A stretch of DNA of 64,000 nucleotides, taken from the NCBI RefSeq assembly GCF_036226885.1, contig NZ_CP109027.1, positions 8,432,001 through 8,496,000 of the forward strand, given 5' to 3'. The stretch is from Streptomyces sp. NBC_00663 (GTDB taxonomy: Bacteria; Actinomycetota; Actinomycetes; Streptomycetales; Streptomycetaceae). This document shows, one piece after another, positions 17,016 to 24,501 of the stretch (its first letter is position 1; the number at the start of each line of letters is the position of its first letter). The position numbers were made by a program, and so were the translations under genes. The notes below the pieces were generated by a model. The model was not told the DNA's origin. It made no database searches and was given only the letters and a program-made list of their open reading frames with translations.

Positions 17016-17600
17016 ATGGCGTTCCGTGGTTCGAAGGTGTGGTTGTGGCGCTGGCGGCGCAATCCGCTCAGGCGGCGCGCCGACAAGGTGGAGGCCTGGG
17101 TCGTCCTCGGCGCGTGGCTGCTCACCGTCCTCGCGGGGGTGTTCGCCGGTCTGGCGGCGAGCGGGTCGGTGGAGGGCACCCTCGCCCGGGAGCGTGTCGA
17201 GTGGCGGCAGGTCGAGGCCCGGCTCGTGGCGAAGGCACCCGGCACCTTCGCCGGGCAGACCGGGACGACCAGCGGCGACCAGGTGTGGGCGGAGGTCCGC
17301 TGGGCGGCACCCGACGGCTCCTCGCACACCGGCCAGGTCCGGGTCCGTCCCGGCAGCGCCGGCGGCACCCCCGTCTCCGTCTGGACCGACCGGGAGGGCC
17401 GCCTGGTCACCCGCCCCGCCACCCCCGCGCAGGCCCACCTCCGCGCCGCCCTGATCGGTGCCCTCCTGGGCGTGAGCGCGGCGATCGTGCCGTTCGTCAC
17501 CGGGCGCATGCTGTGCGGTCGCCTGGAACGCCGGCGGATCGACCAGTGGGACGCGGAGTGGGCACGCTTCGGCCAGCAACGGGGGCGGACGGCGGGCTGA
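17016..17600 (+). CDS. Rv1733c-like membrane protein
   Basis: This 194-residue protein has an Arg/Trp-rich N terminus (WLWRWRRNPLRRRADKVEAW), a transmembrane helix near residues 30-50, an extracytoplasmic beta-rich stretch of about 75 residues (QVWAEVRWAAPDGSSHTGQVRV) and a second helix near 145-165, then a charged tail. This two-helix pattern with the WRRNPLRR signature is that of the Rv1733c family, abundant in actinobacteria and without assigned function. ATG 17016 follows AGGAGG at 9 nt; the upstream ATG 16998 would place that ribosome site inside the gene. Confidence 0.8.
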   Translation: MAFRGSKVWLWRWRRNPLRRRADKVEAWVVLGAWLLTVLAGVFAGLAASGSVEGTLARERVEWRQVEARLVAKAPGTFAGQTGTTSGDQVWAEVRWAAPDGSSHTGQVRVRPGSAGGTPVSVWTDREGRLVTRPATPAQAHLRAALIGALLGVSAAIVPFVTGRMLCGRLERRRIDQWDAEWARFGQQRGRTAG

Positions 17601-17660
17601 GGGAGGGATCCGGGGCAACCTCGGCAGCCCTGGGCCCCGCCCTCCCCGCGAGGGCGACTC

Positions 17661-19670
17661 TCACCCCACCCCGAGTGCCGACCGGCAGATCTCCAGCAAA
17701 AGCTCGTCGGAGAGAACCGCCAGCGGCGCGTATCCCCCACAAGGGGCGATGTACCGCTGCGGGGCAGCCAGTTCTGCCCGGAGCAGGTCGTGCAAGGGGG
17801 CTCCGGCCGGGCCCATGGCCGCGATGCACTCGGCGATGGGCCGCCGCAGCTCCGGCGTCTGCGCCCACGTGCCGCGCAGCACCGGCAGCACCAGGTCGGA
17901 TTCCGCTGCGCCGCCGATCCGCCACAGCGCACACGCCGCCGGCGTTCGCACCCACACGTGCGGGGCCTCGGCCTCTCGCCGGAGCCCGTTCACCGCGGGC
18001 GCGGCCTCCGGCCCCAGACGGCCCAGGACCTCGGTCGCGCCCCGGTGCGCGACGACCTCACCGCCAGGTGTCAGCAGTACCGACAGTACGGATGCGGCGT
18101 CCCCTGTCAGCGTCCAGAGCGCGTCCGCCGCCTCGATCGCGTTCTCCCCGTCCAAGAGCCCCCGCACCACCGGTATCGCCTCGCGTGCCGCCACACCGAG
18201 CGACCCGAGGGTGCGCAGGGCCGCGCCGACGACGACGGACCGCATCCTGTGGTCCGGCAGACCGGTCAGCAGCCGCAGGATCAGCGGCACGCTCTCCGTG
18301 TCGTTCAGCTCGCCGAGCCCCGAGAGCAGGGCCACCGCGCGGTTGTGGACGTCGGGGTCGTCGAGGGGCAGGCCCGCGAGGGCGGCCCGCAGCGCGGGTG
18401 CGAGAGGGGCGGCGGCCGGGCCGAGGTGGGCGACGACCTGCCCCAGGTCGTAGGGCGCGTCGGGGGCGGCGAGGAGTTGTCCCAGCACCGGCACCGCGCG
18501 TGGGTCCCCGCTCCTGGCCAGCGCCCTGAGCGGCTCGCCCAGCGTCGGCGCGCCGTGTTCCCAGTGCCGCACCCACAGCTCGGGGCGTGAGGTCACCAGG
18601 GCGTGCAGGTCGTCGGCGGCGGGCGCGGCCAGCTGGTAGAGGTCCTCTAGGACGGACGTCGCGGCGTCGCGCAACTGGTCCTGATCGGCGCCCAGTTGGG
18701 CGCCGATCAGGGCGACCGGTGTGCTGTAGTCGGCGCGCCAGTCGCGGAACAGCCCGGAGGACATCCACATCGCGTTGCACCGGTCGGTCGGATCCGGGCT
18801 CGTCAACTGCCCGTTCAGCAGGGCGATCCGGTCGGCCACCCGGCCGTCGAGCGCGGTGTGCAGGGTCCGCAGCAGCTGGGAGCCCTCCTCGTCCGAGGGG
18901 CGCAGCCGCCGCAACCGGCCGACCAGCGTGTTCGTGTCCGGACGGTCAGGTTCGCAGGACGGGTCCCGGCGTTGCCCGGAACGCTCCCGGAGCAGTCCGA
19001 CGACCGTGGGCACCAGGTCGGCGGGGAGCCGGTCGGGTGCGCTGCCCGCCAACTGCCCGAGCGCGGCCAGTCGTTGACCGGGGCCGTAGGGCGCCATGCT
19101 CAGGGCGGTGAGGAGCTCCACGATCTCCGCCGCGTGCGCCCGATGCCGGTGGGCCAGGAAGCCGAGCCCCTCGGTCAGCGCGAGCAGGACCCGGCCGTCC
19201 CGCTCCACCGTGATCCGCTCGCGCAGCAGGCCCAGCACCCGCTCCGGTCGGTCCAGGAACCGCACGACGGCAGTCGCGGCCGTCCGGCGCACCCCCGCGT
19301 CCGGGTCCCCGGCCAGCCGGGCGAAGACCTCGGCGCCGGCCCGGACCGCCGCGTGCGCCATGACGTACCCCGCGTCCGCGCCCTCCGGCACCTCCCCGTC
19401 GCCGCCGATGCTGACCAGGAGCTCCACGATCCCGCCCCGGTCCTGCACCTCCTCGCGCGCGGCGAGCGTGAACAGGTACGGAACGCAGGCGAGCGTCGAG
19501 TCGTACACGTCTCCCTGGTGGTGCACCGCGCCGTACATCCCGTCGAGCGCGATCTCCCGCTCGGCGGGGTCCGCGGAGGCCAGCCCCCGCAGTAGGCCGG
19601 GTACGTCCTCCGCACTCCCGTACGCATGCCGCATCGAAGCCCAGTCGACCTCGTCGATCCCCGTGAACAC
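17661..19670 (-). CDS. HEAT-repeat protein
   Basis: This 669-residue protein is built of alpha-helical repeats of about 40-50 residues with the HEAT pattern of paired helices and conserved D-x-x-V/A-R-x-x-A turns (GDPDAGVRRTAATAVVRFL, DPDVHNRAVALLSGLG). It starts VFTGIDEVDWASMRHAYGSAEDVPGLLRGLASADPAEREIAL at GTG 19670, chosen because GGGGAGGG lies 5 nt upstream. There is no signal peptide or membrane segment and no catalytic motif. Such scaffolds usually bind proteins or nucleic acids; related streptomycete proteins are of unknown function. The upstream open frame to 19778 lacks a ribosome site. Confidence 0.82.
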   Translation of the reverse strand: MFTGIDEVDWASMRHAYGSAEDVPGLLRGLASADPAEREIALDGMYGAVHHQGDVYDSTLACVPYLFTLAAREEVQDRGGIVELLVSIGGDGEVPEGADAGYVMAHAAVRAGAEVFARLAGDPDAGVRRTAATAVVRFLDRPERVLGLLRERITVERDGRVLLALTEGLGFLAHRHRAHAAEIVELLTALSMAPYGPGQRLAALGQLAGSAPDRLPADLVPTVVGLLRERSGQRRDPSCEPDRPDTNTLVGRLRRLRPSDEEGSQLLRTLHTALDGRVADRIALLNGQLTSPDPTDRCNAMWMSSGLFRDWRADYSTPVALIGAQLGADQDQLRDAATSVLEDLYQLAAPAADDLHALVTSRPELWVRHWEHGAPTLGEPLRALARSGDPRAVPVLGQLLAAPDAPYDLGQVVAHLGPAAAPLAPALRAALAGLPLDDPDVHNRAVALLSGLGELNDTESVPLILRLLTGLPDHRMRSVVVGAALRTLGSLGVAAREAIPVVRGLLDGENAIEAADALWTLTGDAASVLSVLLTPGGEVVAHRGATEVLGRLGPEAAPAVNGLRREAEAPHVWVRTPAACALWRIGGAAESDLVLPVLRGTWAQTPELRRPIAECIAAMGPAGAPLHDLLRAELAAPQRYIAPCGGYAPLAVLSDELLLEICRSALGVG

Positions 19671-19854
19671 GCTGCCCTCCCCAGGCGTAGTGCAAGTGAT
19701 CCCGAGTCTGCACCACGGCACTGACAACCAAGCGGAATCACGGGGTGACGGTCTGTCGGCCAAACCGTCGCGGCTCACCGCGGCCTGGAGCGCCCGATCA
19801 CGGCGTCACCCGGAGGGCGTCTCCCGATGGCCGGTTTCCGGCGGCAGGCCTCGA

Positions 19855-20714
19855 TCAGCCGCGTCCCGGCAATGCCCGCCCCAGAATCGCGCCCGCGTCG
19901 GCCGCTTCCCGGCAATGCCCGTCCCGGAGTCGCGCCCATGTCGGCCGCTTCCCGGCAACGTCCGCCCCGGAGTCGTGCCCGCGTCGGCCGCTTCCCGGCA
20001 ACGCCCGCCCCAGAATCGTGCCCGCGTCGGCCGCTTCCCGGCAACGTCCGTCCCGGAGTCGCGCCCATGTCGGCCGCTTTCCGGCAACACCCGCCCGGGA
20101 GTCGTGCCCGCGTCGGCCGCTTTCCGGCAACGTCCGTCCCGGAGTCGTGCCCATGTCGGCCGCTTCCCGGCAACGCCCGCCCCAGAATCGCGCCCGCGTC
20201 GGCCGCTTCCCGGCAACGTCCGTCCCGGAGTCGCGCCCATGTCGGCCGCTTCCCGGCAACGCCCGCCCCAGAATCGCGCCCGCGTCGGCCGCTTCCCGGC
20301 AACGTCCGTCCCGGAGTCGCGCCCATGTCGGCCGCTTCCCGGCAACGTCCGCCCCGGAGTCGCGCCCGCGTCGGCCGCTTCCCGGCAACGCCCGCCCCAG
20401 AATCGTGCCCGCGTCGGCCGCTTCCCGGCAACGTCCGTCCCGGAGTCGCGCCCATGTCGGCCGCTTTCCGGCAACACCCGCCCGGGAGTCGTGCCCGCGT
20501 CGGCCGCTTTCCGGCAACGTCCGTCCCGGAGTCGTGCCCATGTCGGCCGCTTCCCGGCAACGCCCGCCCCAGAATCGCGCCCGCGTCGGCCGCTTCCCGG
20601 CAACGTCCGTCCCGGAGTCGCGCCCATGTCAGCCGCTTCCCGGCAACGTCCGTCCCGGAGTCGCGCCCATGTCAGCCGCTTCCCGGCAGCGCCCGCCCCA
20701 GAATCGCGCCCACG
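19855..20714. repeat. 43-bp tandem repeat, exactly 20 units
   Basis: Every unit keeps a 43-bp period without insertion, starting TCGGCCGCTT (TCAGCC in units 1, 19 and 20). Variation is confined to a few columns, giving main types ending CCCATG or CCCGCG. Units 3-9 recur as units 12-18 with one mismatch over 301 bp, a higher-order 387-bp period. Because 43 is not a multiple of three and stops are rare, long false ORFs run through it in several frames. Unit 20 holds the stop codon and last residues of the acyl-CoA dehydrogenase gene. It has no spacers, so it is not CRISPR. Confidence 0.97.
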
Positions 20715-22327
20715 TCGGCCGAGTCCGGCAGCGTACCGAAGGCGTACCCCCAGTCGCCGCCGAGCCGGGTCGCGCAGAAGGCGTCAGCGACCGCGGACGG
20801 GGCGTGCCGGATCAGGAGGGAGGCCTGGAGGGTGAGGGCCATCTGCTCCACCAGGCGCCGCGCCCCGGCCTCGGAGCCGCTGCTCAGGAGGCCCTTCAGC
20901 CGGCTCACCGCGGCGTCCAGACGATGGTCCGCCCCTCGCGCCAGGGCCAGTTCGTCGAACAGGGCCTGCGCGGTCCCCGGCTCCCGCGTCAACGCCCGCA
21001 GCACATCGAGGGCGTTGACGTTCCCCGAGCCCTCCCAGATCGAGAGCAGGGGAGCCTCACGGTAGTGGCGGGGCATGCCCGAGTCCTCCACGTAGCCGTT
21101 GCCGCCGAGGCACTCCAGGGCCTCCGCGGTGAAGGCCGGGCCCCGCTTGGTGACCCAGTACTTGCCGACGGCGGTGGCGATCCGCCGGAACGCCTGCTCC
21201 CCGGCGTCACCGCGCACCGCCCGGTCGGCCGCGCCCGCCAGCCGCAGGGTGAGGGTCGTGGCCGCCTCGGACTCCAGGGCGAGGTCGGCGAGAACGTTGC
21301 GCATCAGCGGCTGGTCGGCCAGCCGGGCGCCGAACGCGCTGCGGTGCCGGGCGTGATGGCCCGCCTCGACGAGCGTCTTGCGCATCAGCGTGGCCGACAT
21401 CATCACGCAGTCGAGCCGGGTGCAGTTGACCATCTCGATGATGGTCTTCACACCGCGTCCCTCGGGCCCGACGAGCCAGGCCAGGGTGCCGTCGAACTCC
21501 GGCTCGGAGGACGCGTTCGAGCGGTTGCCGAGCTTGTCCTTGAGCCGCTGGATGCGGAAGGTGTTGCGGCTGCCGTCGGGCAGGACGCGCGGCACCAGGA
21601 AGCAGGACAGCCCCTCCGGCGCCTGCGCCAGCACCAGGAACACGTCGCACATCGGCGCCGACGTGAACCACTTGTGGCCGCGCAGGGTGTACACGCCAGG
21701 CTCCGAAGTCGGCGTCGCCGCCGTCGAGTTCGTCCGGACGTCGGACCCGCCCTGCTTCTCGGTCATCCCCATGCCCGCCAGCAGACCGCGCTTGTCCGTC
21801 GGCACGCGCAGCCCCGGCTCGTACTCCCTGCTGGTCAACAGGGGTTCGTAGACCTTCGCGAGGTCCGGCTGCTGACGCAGCGCGGGGACGGCGGCGTACG
21901 TCATCGAGGTCGGGCAGCCGTGCCCGGCGTCGGTGTGCCCCCAGGCCAACCCGCCCGCCGTGCGCGCCACATGGGCGCCGGACCGGTCGTCCGCCCAGGG
22001 CGATCCGGCCAGCCCCTCGGTGACCGCGGCCCGCATCAGGTGGTGCCAGCTCGGATGGAACTCGACCTCGTCGACCCGGTGGCCGTACCGGTCGTGCGTG
22101 CGCAGCTCGGGCTCGTGCCGGTTGGCGAGTTCGGCCCACTCCTGCGCCTCCGCGCTGCCCGCGAGCCGGCCGATCCGCCGTACGTCGTCCTCGGCCCAGC
22201 CCGCGCCCTCCCGGCGCAGCCCCTCCAGCAGGGCCACGTCCTCGGACGCGTCGTAGGGGGCCAGGGGAGGGGGCTGGTTGGTGACGTCATGCGTCGCGCT
22301 GCCCTCGTGCGCCGGTGAGAAGACCAT
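20672..22327 (-). CDS. Acyl-CoA dehydrogenase, AidB/DNA-alkylation-response type
   Basis: This 551-residue flavoprotein starts with THDVTNQPPPLAPYDASED, the AidB-type N terminus, and has GMGMTEKQGGSDVRTN (FAD/substrate loop), GHKWFTSAP and the C-terminal REAPLLSIWEGSGNVNALDVLRAL. AidB-like proteins bind FAD and, in E. coli, DNA, and have weak isovaleryl-CoA dehydrogenase activity. ATG 22327 is taken because it precedes the conserved start closely; its ribosome site is weak. The last 14 residues and TGA lie in unit 20 of the 43-bp array. It is divergent from the PaaX-type regulator with a nested palindrome between them. Confidence 0.9.
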   Translation of the reverse strand: MVFSPAHEGSATHDVTNQPPPLAPYDASEDVALLEGLRREGAGWAEDDVRRIGRLAGSAEAQEWAELANRHEPELRTHDRYGHRVDEVEFHPSWHHLMRAAVTEGLAGSPWADDRSGAHVARTAGGLAWGHTDAGHGCPTSMTYAAVPALRQQPDLAKVYEPLLTSREYEPGLRVPTDKRGLLAGMGMTEKQGGSDVRTNSTAATPTSEPGVYTLRGHKWFTSAPMCDVFLVLAQAPEGLSCFLVPRVLPDGSRNTFRIQRLKDKLGNRSNASSEPEFDGTLAWLVGPEGRGVKTIIEMVNCTRLDCVMMSATLMRKTLVEAGHHARHRSAFGARLADQPLMRNVLADLALESEAATTLTLRLAGAADRAVRGDAGEQAFRRIATAVGKYWVTKRGPAFTAEALECLGGNGYVEDSGMPRHYREAPLLSIWEGSGNVNALDVLRALTREPGTAQALFDELALARGADHRLDAAVSRLKGLLSSGSEAGARRLVEQMALTLQASLLIRHAPSAVADAFCATRLGGDWGYAFGTLPDSADVGAILGRALPGSG

Positions 22328-22337
22328 ACGGCGAGTG

Positions 22338-22371
22338 TTGCACTTTTGCTGCGACTGTAGCAATGATGCAA
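22338..22371. promoter_or_regulatory. Nested palindrome TTGCA-N3-TTGCT-N8-AGCAA-N3-TGCAA
   Basis: Two pairs of perfect 5-bp arms share one centre between 22354 and 22355. The element lies in the 65-bp gap between the divergent acyl-CoA dehydrogenase and PaaX-type genes, 11 bp from the former's start. It is a strong candidate operator bound by a dimer or dimer pair, probably the adjacent regulator. Confidence 0.65.
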
Positions 22372-22392
22372 TACCACCTACAGTACGTGACC

Positions 22393-23181
22393 ATGCGGAC
22401 GAACCCGGCCGACCGGCCCGATGAGCCAAAGGAGCCCGGCCGGCCCGAGCGGCCCGACGCGCCCGGCCGGTCAAGCCGGCTGGAACTGCGTCCTCTGTCC
22501 GCGCGCTCGGTCGTCCTGAGCCTGCTCCTGGGCGCGCATCCGCCCGAGCTGCCGGTGAAGGAGCTGGTGCGCCAGGTGGAGGCCTTCGGCGTCGGCGGCT
22601 CCACCGCGCGGGCCGCGCTCAGCCGCATGGTCGCGGCCGGGGACCTGCGCCGCACCGACACCGTCCACCGGCTGAGCGACCGGCTCCTGGAACGGCAGCG
22701 CCGTCAGGACGACGCCGTGCATCCCCGCACGCGCGCGTGGGACGGCGACTGGGAGATGCTCGTGGTCACGGCGACGGGCCGGGGCCCCGCCGAACGGGCC
22801 GACCTGCGCACCCGGCTGACCGCGCTGCGGCTGGCCGAACTGCGGGAGGGCGTCTGGCTGCGCCCCGCCAACCTGAGCCGCCCGCTGCCGGCCGACCTCG
22901 CCCAGGTGGGGGAGCGGTGCACGGCCCGTCCCGACCGCCCCGCGGCCGAACTGGCCGCGGTTCTCTGGCCGTTGGGCGCCTGGGCCGCCAAGGGCCGGGC
23001 CCTGCTCGCCCACACCGCGCGCGTGGACGGCCCCGCCGACCGCTTCACCGCCTACGCGGCGGTCGTACGTCATTTGCTCGCGGACCCGGTCCTGCCCACC
23101 GGACTCCTGCCCGCCGACTGGCCGGGAACCGCCCTGCGCACCGCCTACGCCGACTACCGACGGGAGCTCGGCACACAGTGA
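22393..23181 (+). CDS. PaaX-family transcriptional regulator
   Basis: This 262-residue protein has a Pro-rich N terminus, a winged helix-turn-helix near residues 40-95 (ARSVVLSLLLGAHPPELPVKELVRQVEAFGVGGSTARAALSRMVAAGDL) and the PaaX-type C-terminal part with WDGDWEMLVV and LREGVWLRPAN. PaaX of E. coli represses phenylacetate degradation and responds to phenylacetyl-CoA; streptomycete relatives control other acyl-CoA genes. ATG 22393 is preferred over upstream ATGs that would overlap the palindrome. The divergent AidB-like gene is the likely target. The stop codon runs straight into a 13-bp tandem repeat. Confidence 0.85.
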   Translation: MRTNPADRPDEPKEPGRPERPDAPGRSSRLELRPLSARSVVLSLLLGAHPPELPVKELVRQVEAFGVGGSTARAALSRMVAAGDLRRTDTVHRLSDRLLERQRRQDDAVHPRTRAWDGDWEMLVVTATGRGPAERADLRTRLTALRLAELREGVWLRPANLSRPLPADLAQVGERCTARPDRPAAELAAVLWPLGAWAAKGRALLAHTARVDGPADRFTAYAAVVRHLLADPVLPTGLLPADWPGTALRTAYADYRRELGTQ

Positions 23182-23270
23182 AGGCGCAAGGCGAAGGCGC
23201 AAGGCGAAGGCGCACTGTGAAGGCGCGCGGTGAAGGCACACGGCGAAGGCGCGTGGCGCGGGCACGGCGA
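23180..23270 (+). repeat. 13-bp tandem repeat, about 6-7 copies, starting at a stop codon
   Basis: Units resembling GAAGGCGCAAGGC start at 23180, 23193, 23206, 23219, 23232 and 23245, followed by degenerate 11-13-bp copies. The first unit begins inside the TGA of the PaaX-type gene. Confidence 0.85.
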
Positions 23271-23376
23271 GGGCACGATGCGGCGCACATGATGCGGCGG
23301 CCGTACGAAGCGCCGTGCGGGGACGCTTCGGACGGCCGCCCTCACCGTGGGGGGACTGCCCTGCTGACTGCGGCGC

Positions 23377-24180
23377 CTACTTGTACGTGATGTCCGAGGT
23401 CGCGTACTTGCAGTAAGTACTGTCAGGGCCCGAGCCGTTGGTGGTCGGCTCCTTGCCGCTGTTGTTGCCGATGTACTTCTGGCAGGGGATGATCTTCTTG
23501 CTGGAGTCCCCGACGATCGTGATGCCCCTCAGGGTCGCGCTGTCGCCGTAGTTGGTGTTGATGCCGACGAGCTTGCTGCCCTTGTAGGTCGCCTCGATGG
23601 TGTTGAGGTTGATCGTGCGCTTGTACTGCGTCGAGCAGTTGCCGCACGAGCGGACGAACGTGCCGAAGTTCTTCACGGCGAAGTTGGAGATGTTGAGCGT
23701 CCCGGCGCCGTTGAACTGGAACACCTTGTCGCTGGCTTCCTTCGCGCCGCCACCGGAGATGGTGTACACGTTCGACGACGAGGAGCCGCGGAACGTGGCA
23801 GCGTCCTCGCCGACGTCCTCCCACCAGACGTTCTGTAGCGTGCAGCTGCCCTCGCAGTGGATGCCGTCCGCCGCGGGCGCGCCGATGATGACGTTCTTCA
23901 GGACCGTGCCGGCGGCCAGCTCCAGGATCGGGCCCTGGTCCTCGTCCTGGCTGTCGCTGCCCAGGTCACCGGAGCCGTACAGGCGCTGCATCCCGTAGTC
24001 CTTGGTGCCGGACAGGGAGATGGTGGAGCTGACCGCCTTGCTGCTGGTGGGGGTGGGCCAGGTGGCGGCACTCGCCGACGGCGTGTTGATTGCCATGATC
24101 ATGCCAACGGAGAGACCGAGGGCGGCGACCGCGCCGGTCACTGCGCGGCGGTGTGTGCGGGGAGGTGGTGAAGAAGTCAT
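23377..24180 (-). CDS. Secreted pectate lyase, PL3 family
   Basis: This 267-residue protein has a signal peptide (Arg-rich start, hydrophobic AVTGAVAALGLSVGMIMAI, cleavage after SASA near residue 37) and then a parallel beta-helix of PL3 type. GPILELAAGTVLKNVIIG, ADGIHCEGSCTLQNVWWEDVGEDAATF and KVFQFNGAGTLNISNFAVKNFGTFVRSCGNC are characteristic, with the Asp-rich EDVGEDAATF expected to bind calcium. It cleaves polygalacturonate by beta-elimination outside the cell. ATG 24180 follows AAGGAAGAAGGA. It is divergent from the CBM2 esterase, and the gap carries AGCGCT-centred palindromes, so the two may be co-regulated. Confidence 0.92.
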   Translation of the reverse strand: MTSSPPPRTHRRAVTGAVAALGLSVGMIMAINTPSASAATWPTPTSSKAVSSTISLSGTKDYGMQRLYGSGDLGSDSQDEDQGPILELAAGTVLKNVIIGAPAADGIHCEGSCTLQNVWWEDVGEDAATFRGSSSSNVYTISGGGAKEASDKVFQFNGAGTLNISNFAVKNFGTFVRSCGNCSTQYKRTINLNTIEATYKGSKLVGINTNYGDSATLRGITIVGDSSKKIIPCQKYIGNNSGKEPTTNGSGPDSTYCKYATSDITYK

Positions 24181-24328
24181 GTCCCGAATCCTTCTTCCTT
24201 GTTGGGGGGTGGTCGCGCACATGTACATGAACGACGTCCGTCATTCAGAACCGAATGTGCGAGCATCGTGACCTTTTGCGCGGATGGCCATGCCGCTGGG
24301 TCACGCTGCTGAACGGAACGTAGGGGGC

Positions 24329-24336
24329 AAGCGCTT
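24329..24336. promoter_or_regulatory. AAGCGCTT palindrome, LacI-type operator core
   Basis: GGCAAGCGCTTTCT lies in the gap between the pectate lyase and the esterase. The CG-centred 8-bp palindrome is typical of LacI-family operators of sugar-degradation genes. The owner regulator is not in view. Confidence 0.4.
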
Positions 24337-24407
24337 TCTAGTCAACGCTTTGCGCAGAAGACGTCCGAACGCTCCTGGTCGCGGCGCCGGTCGTCCCGCG
24401 AAAAGCG

Positions 24408-24421
24408 TGGGAGCGCTTCCA
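24408..24421. promoter_or_regulatory. CebR-like box TGGGAGCGCTTCCA
   Basis: It differs at one base from the CebR operator consensus TGGGAGCGCTCCCA, the cellobiose-responsive LacI-family repressor site in streptomycetes. It sits 80 bp upstream of the CBM2 esterase start, where repression of a cell-wall-degrading gene makes sense. Confidence 0.72.
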
Positions 24422-24501
24422 TGGCGGCCATGTGCATGTCACCATTCCTGTTGCTCCCCTCAGCGATGCCCCCACGAGCCGCCATCACGAAGGGACCCAC
24501 C

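Noticed and set aside
19855..20714. CRISPR array
   Set aside because: Units are directly abutting 43-mers with no unique spacers, and no cas genes are nearby.
19745..22318. Very long ORFs on both strands across 19.1-22.3 kb
   Set aside because: They run through the 43-bp array, which is open in several frames, and into antisense of the acyl-CoA dehydrogenase. They show frame-cycling peptide repeats and no ribosome site.
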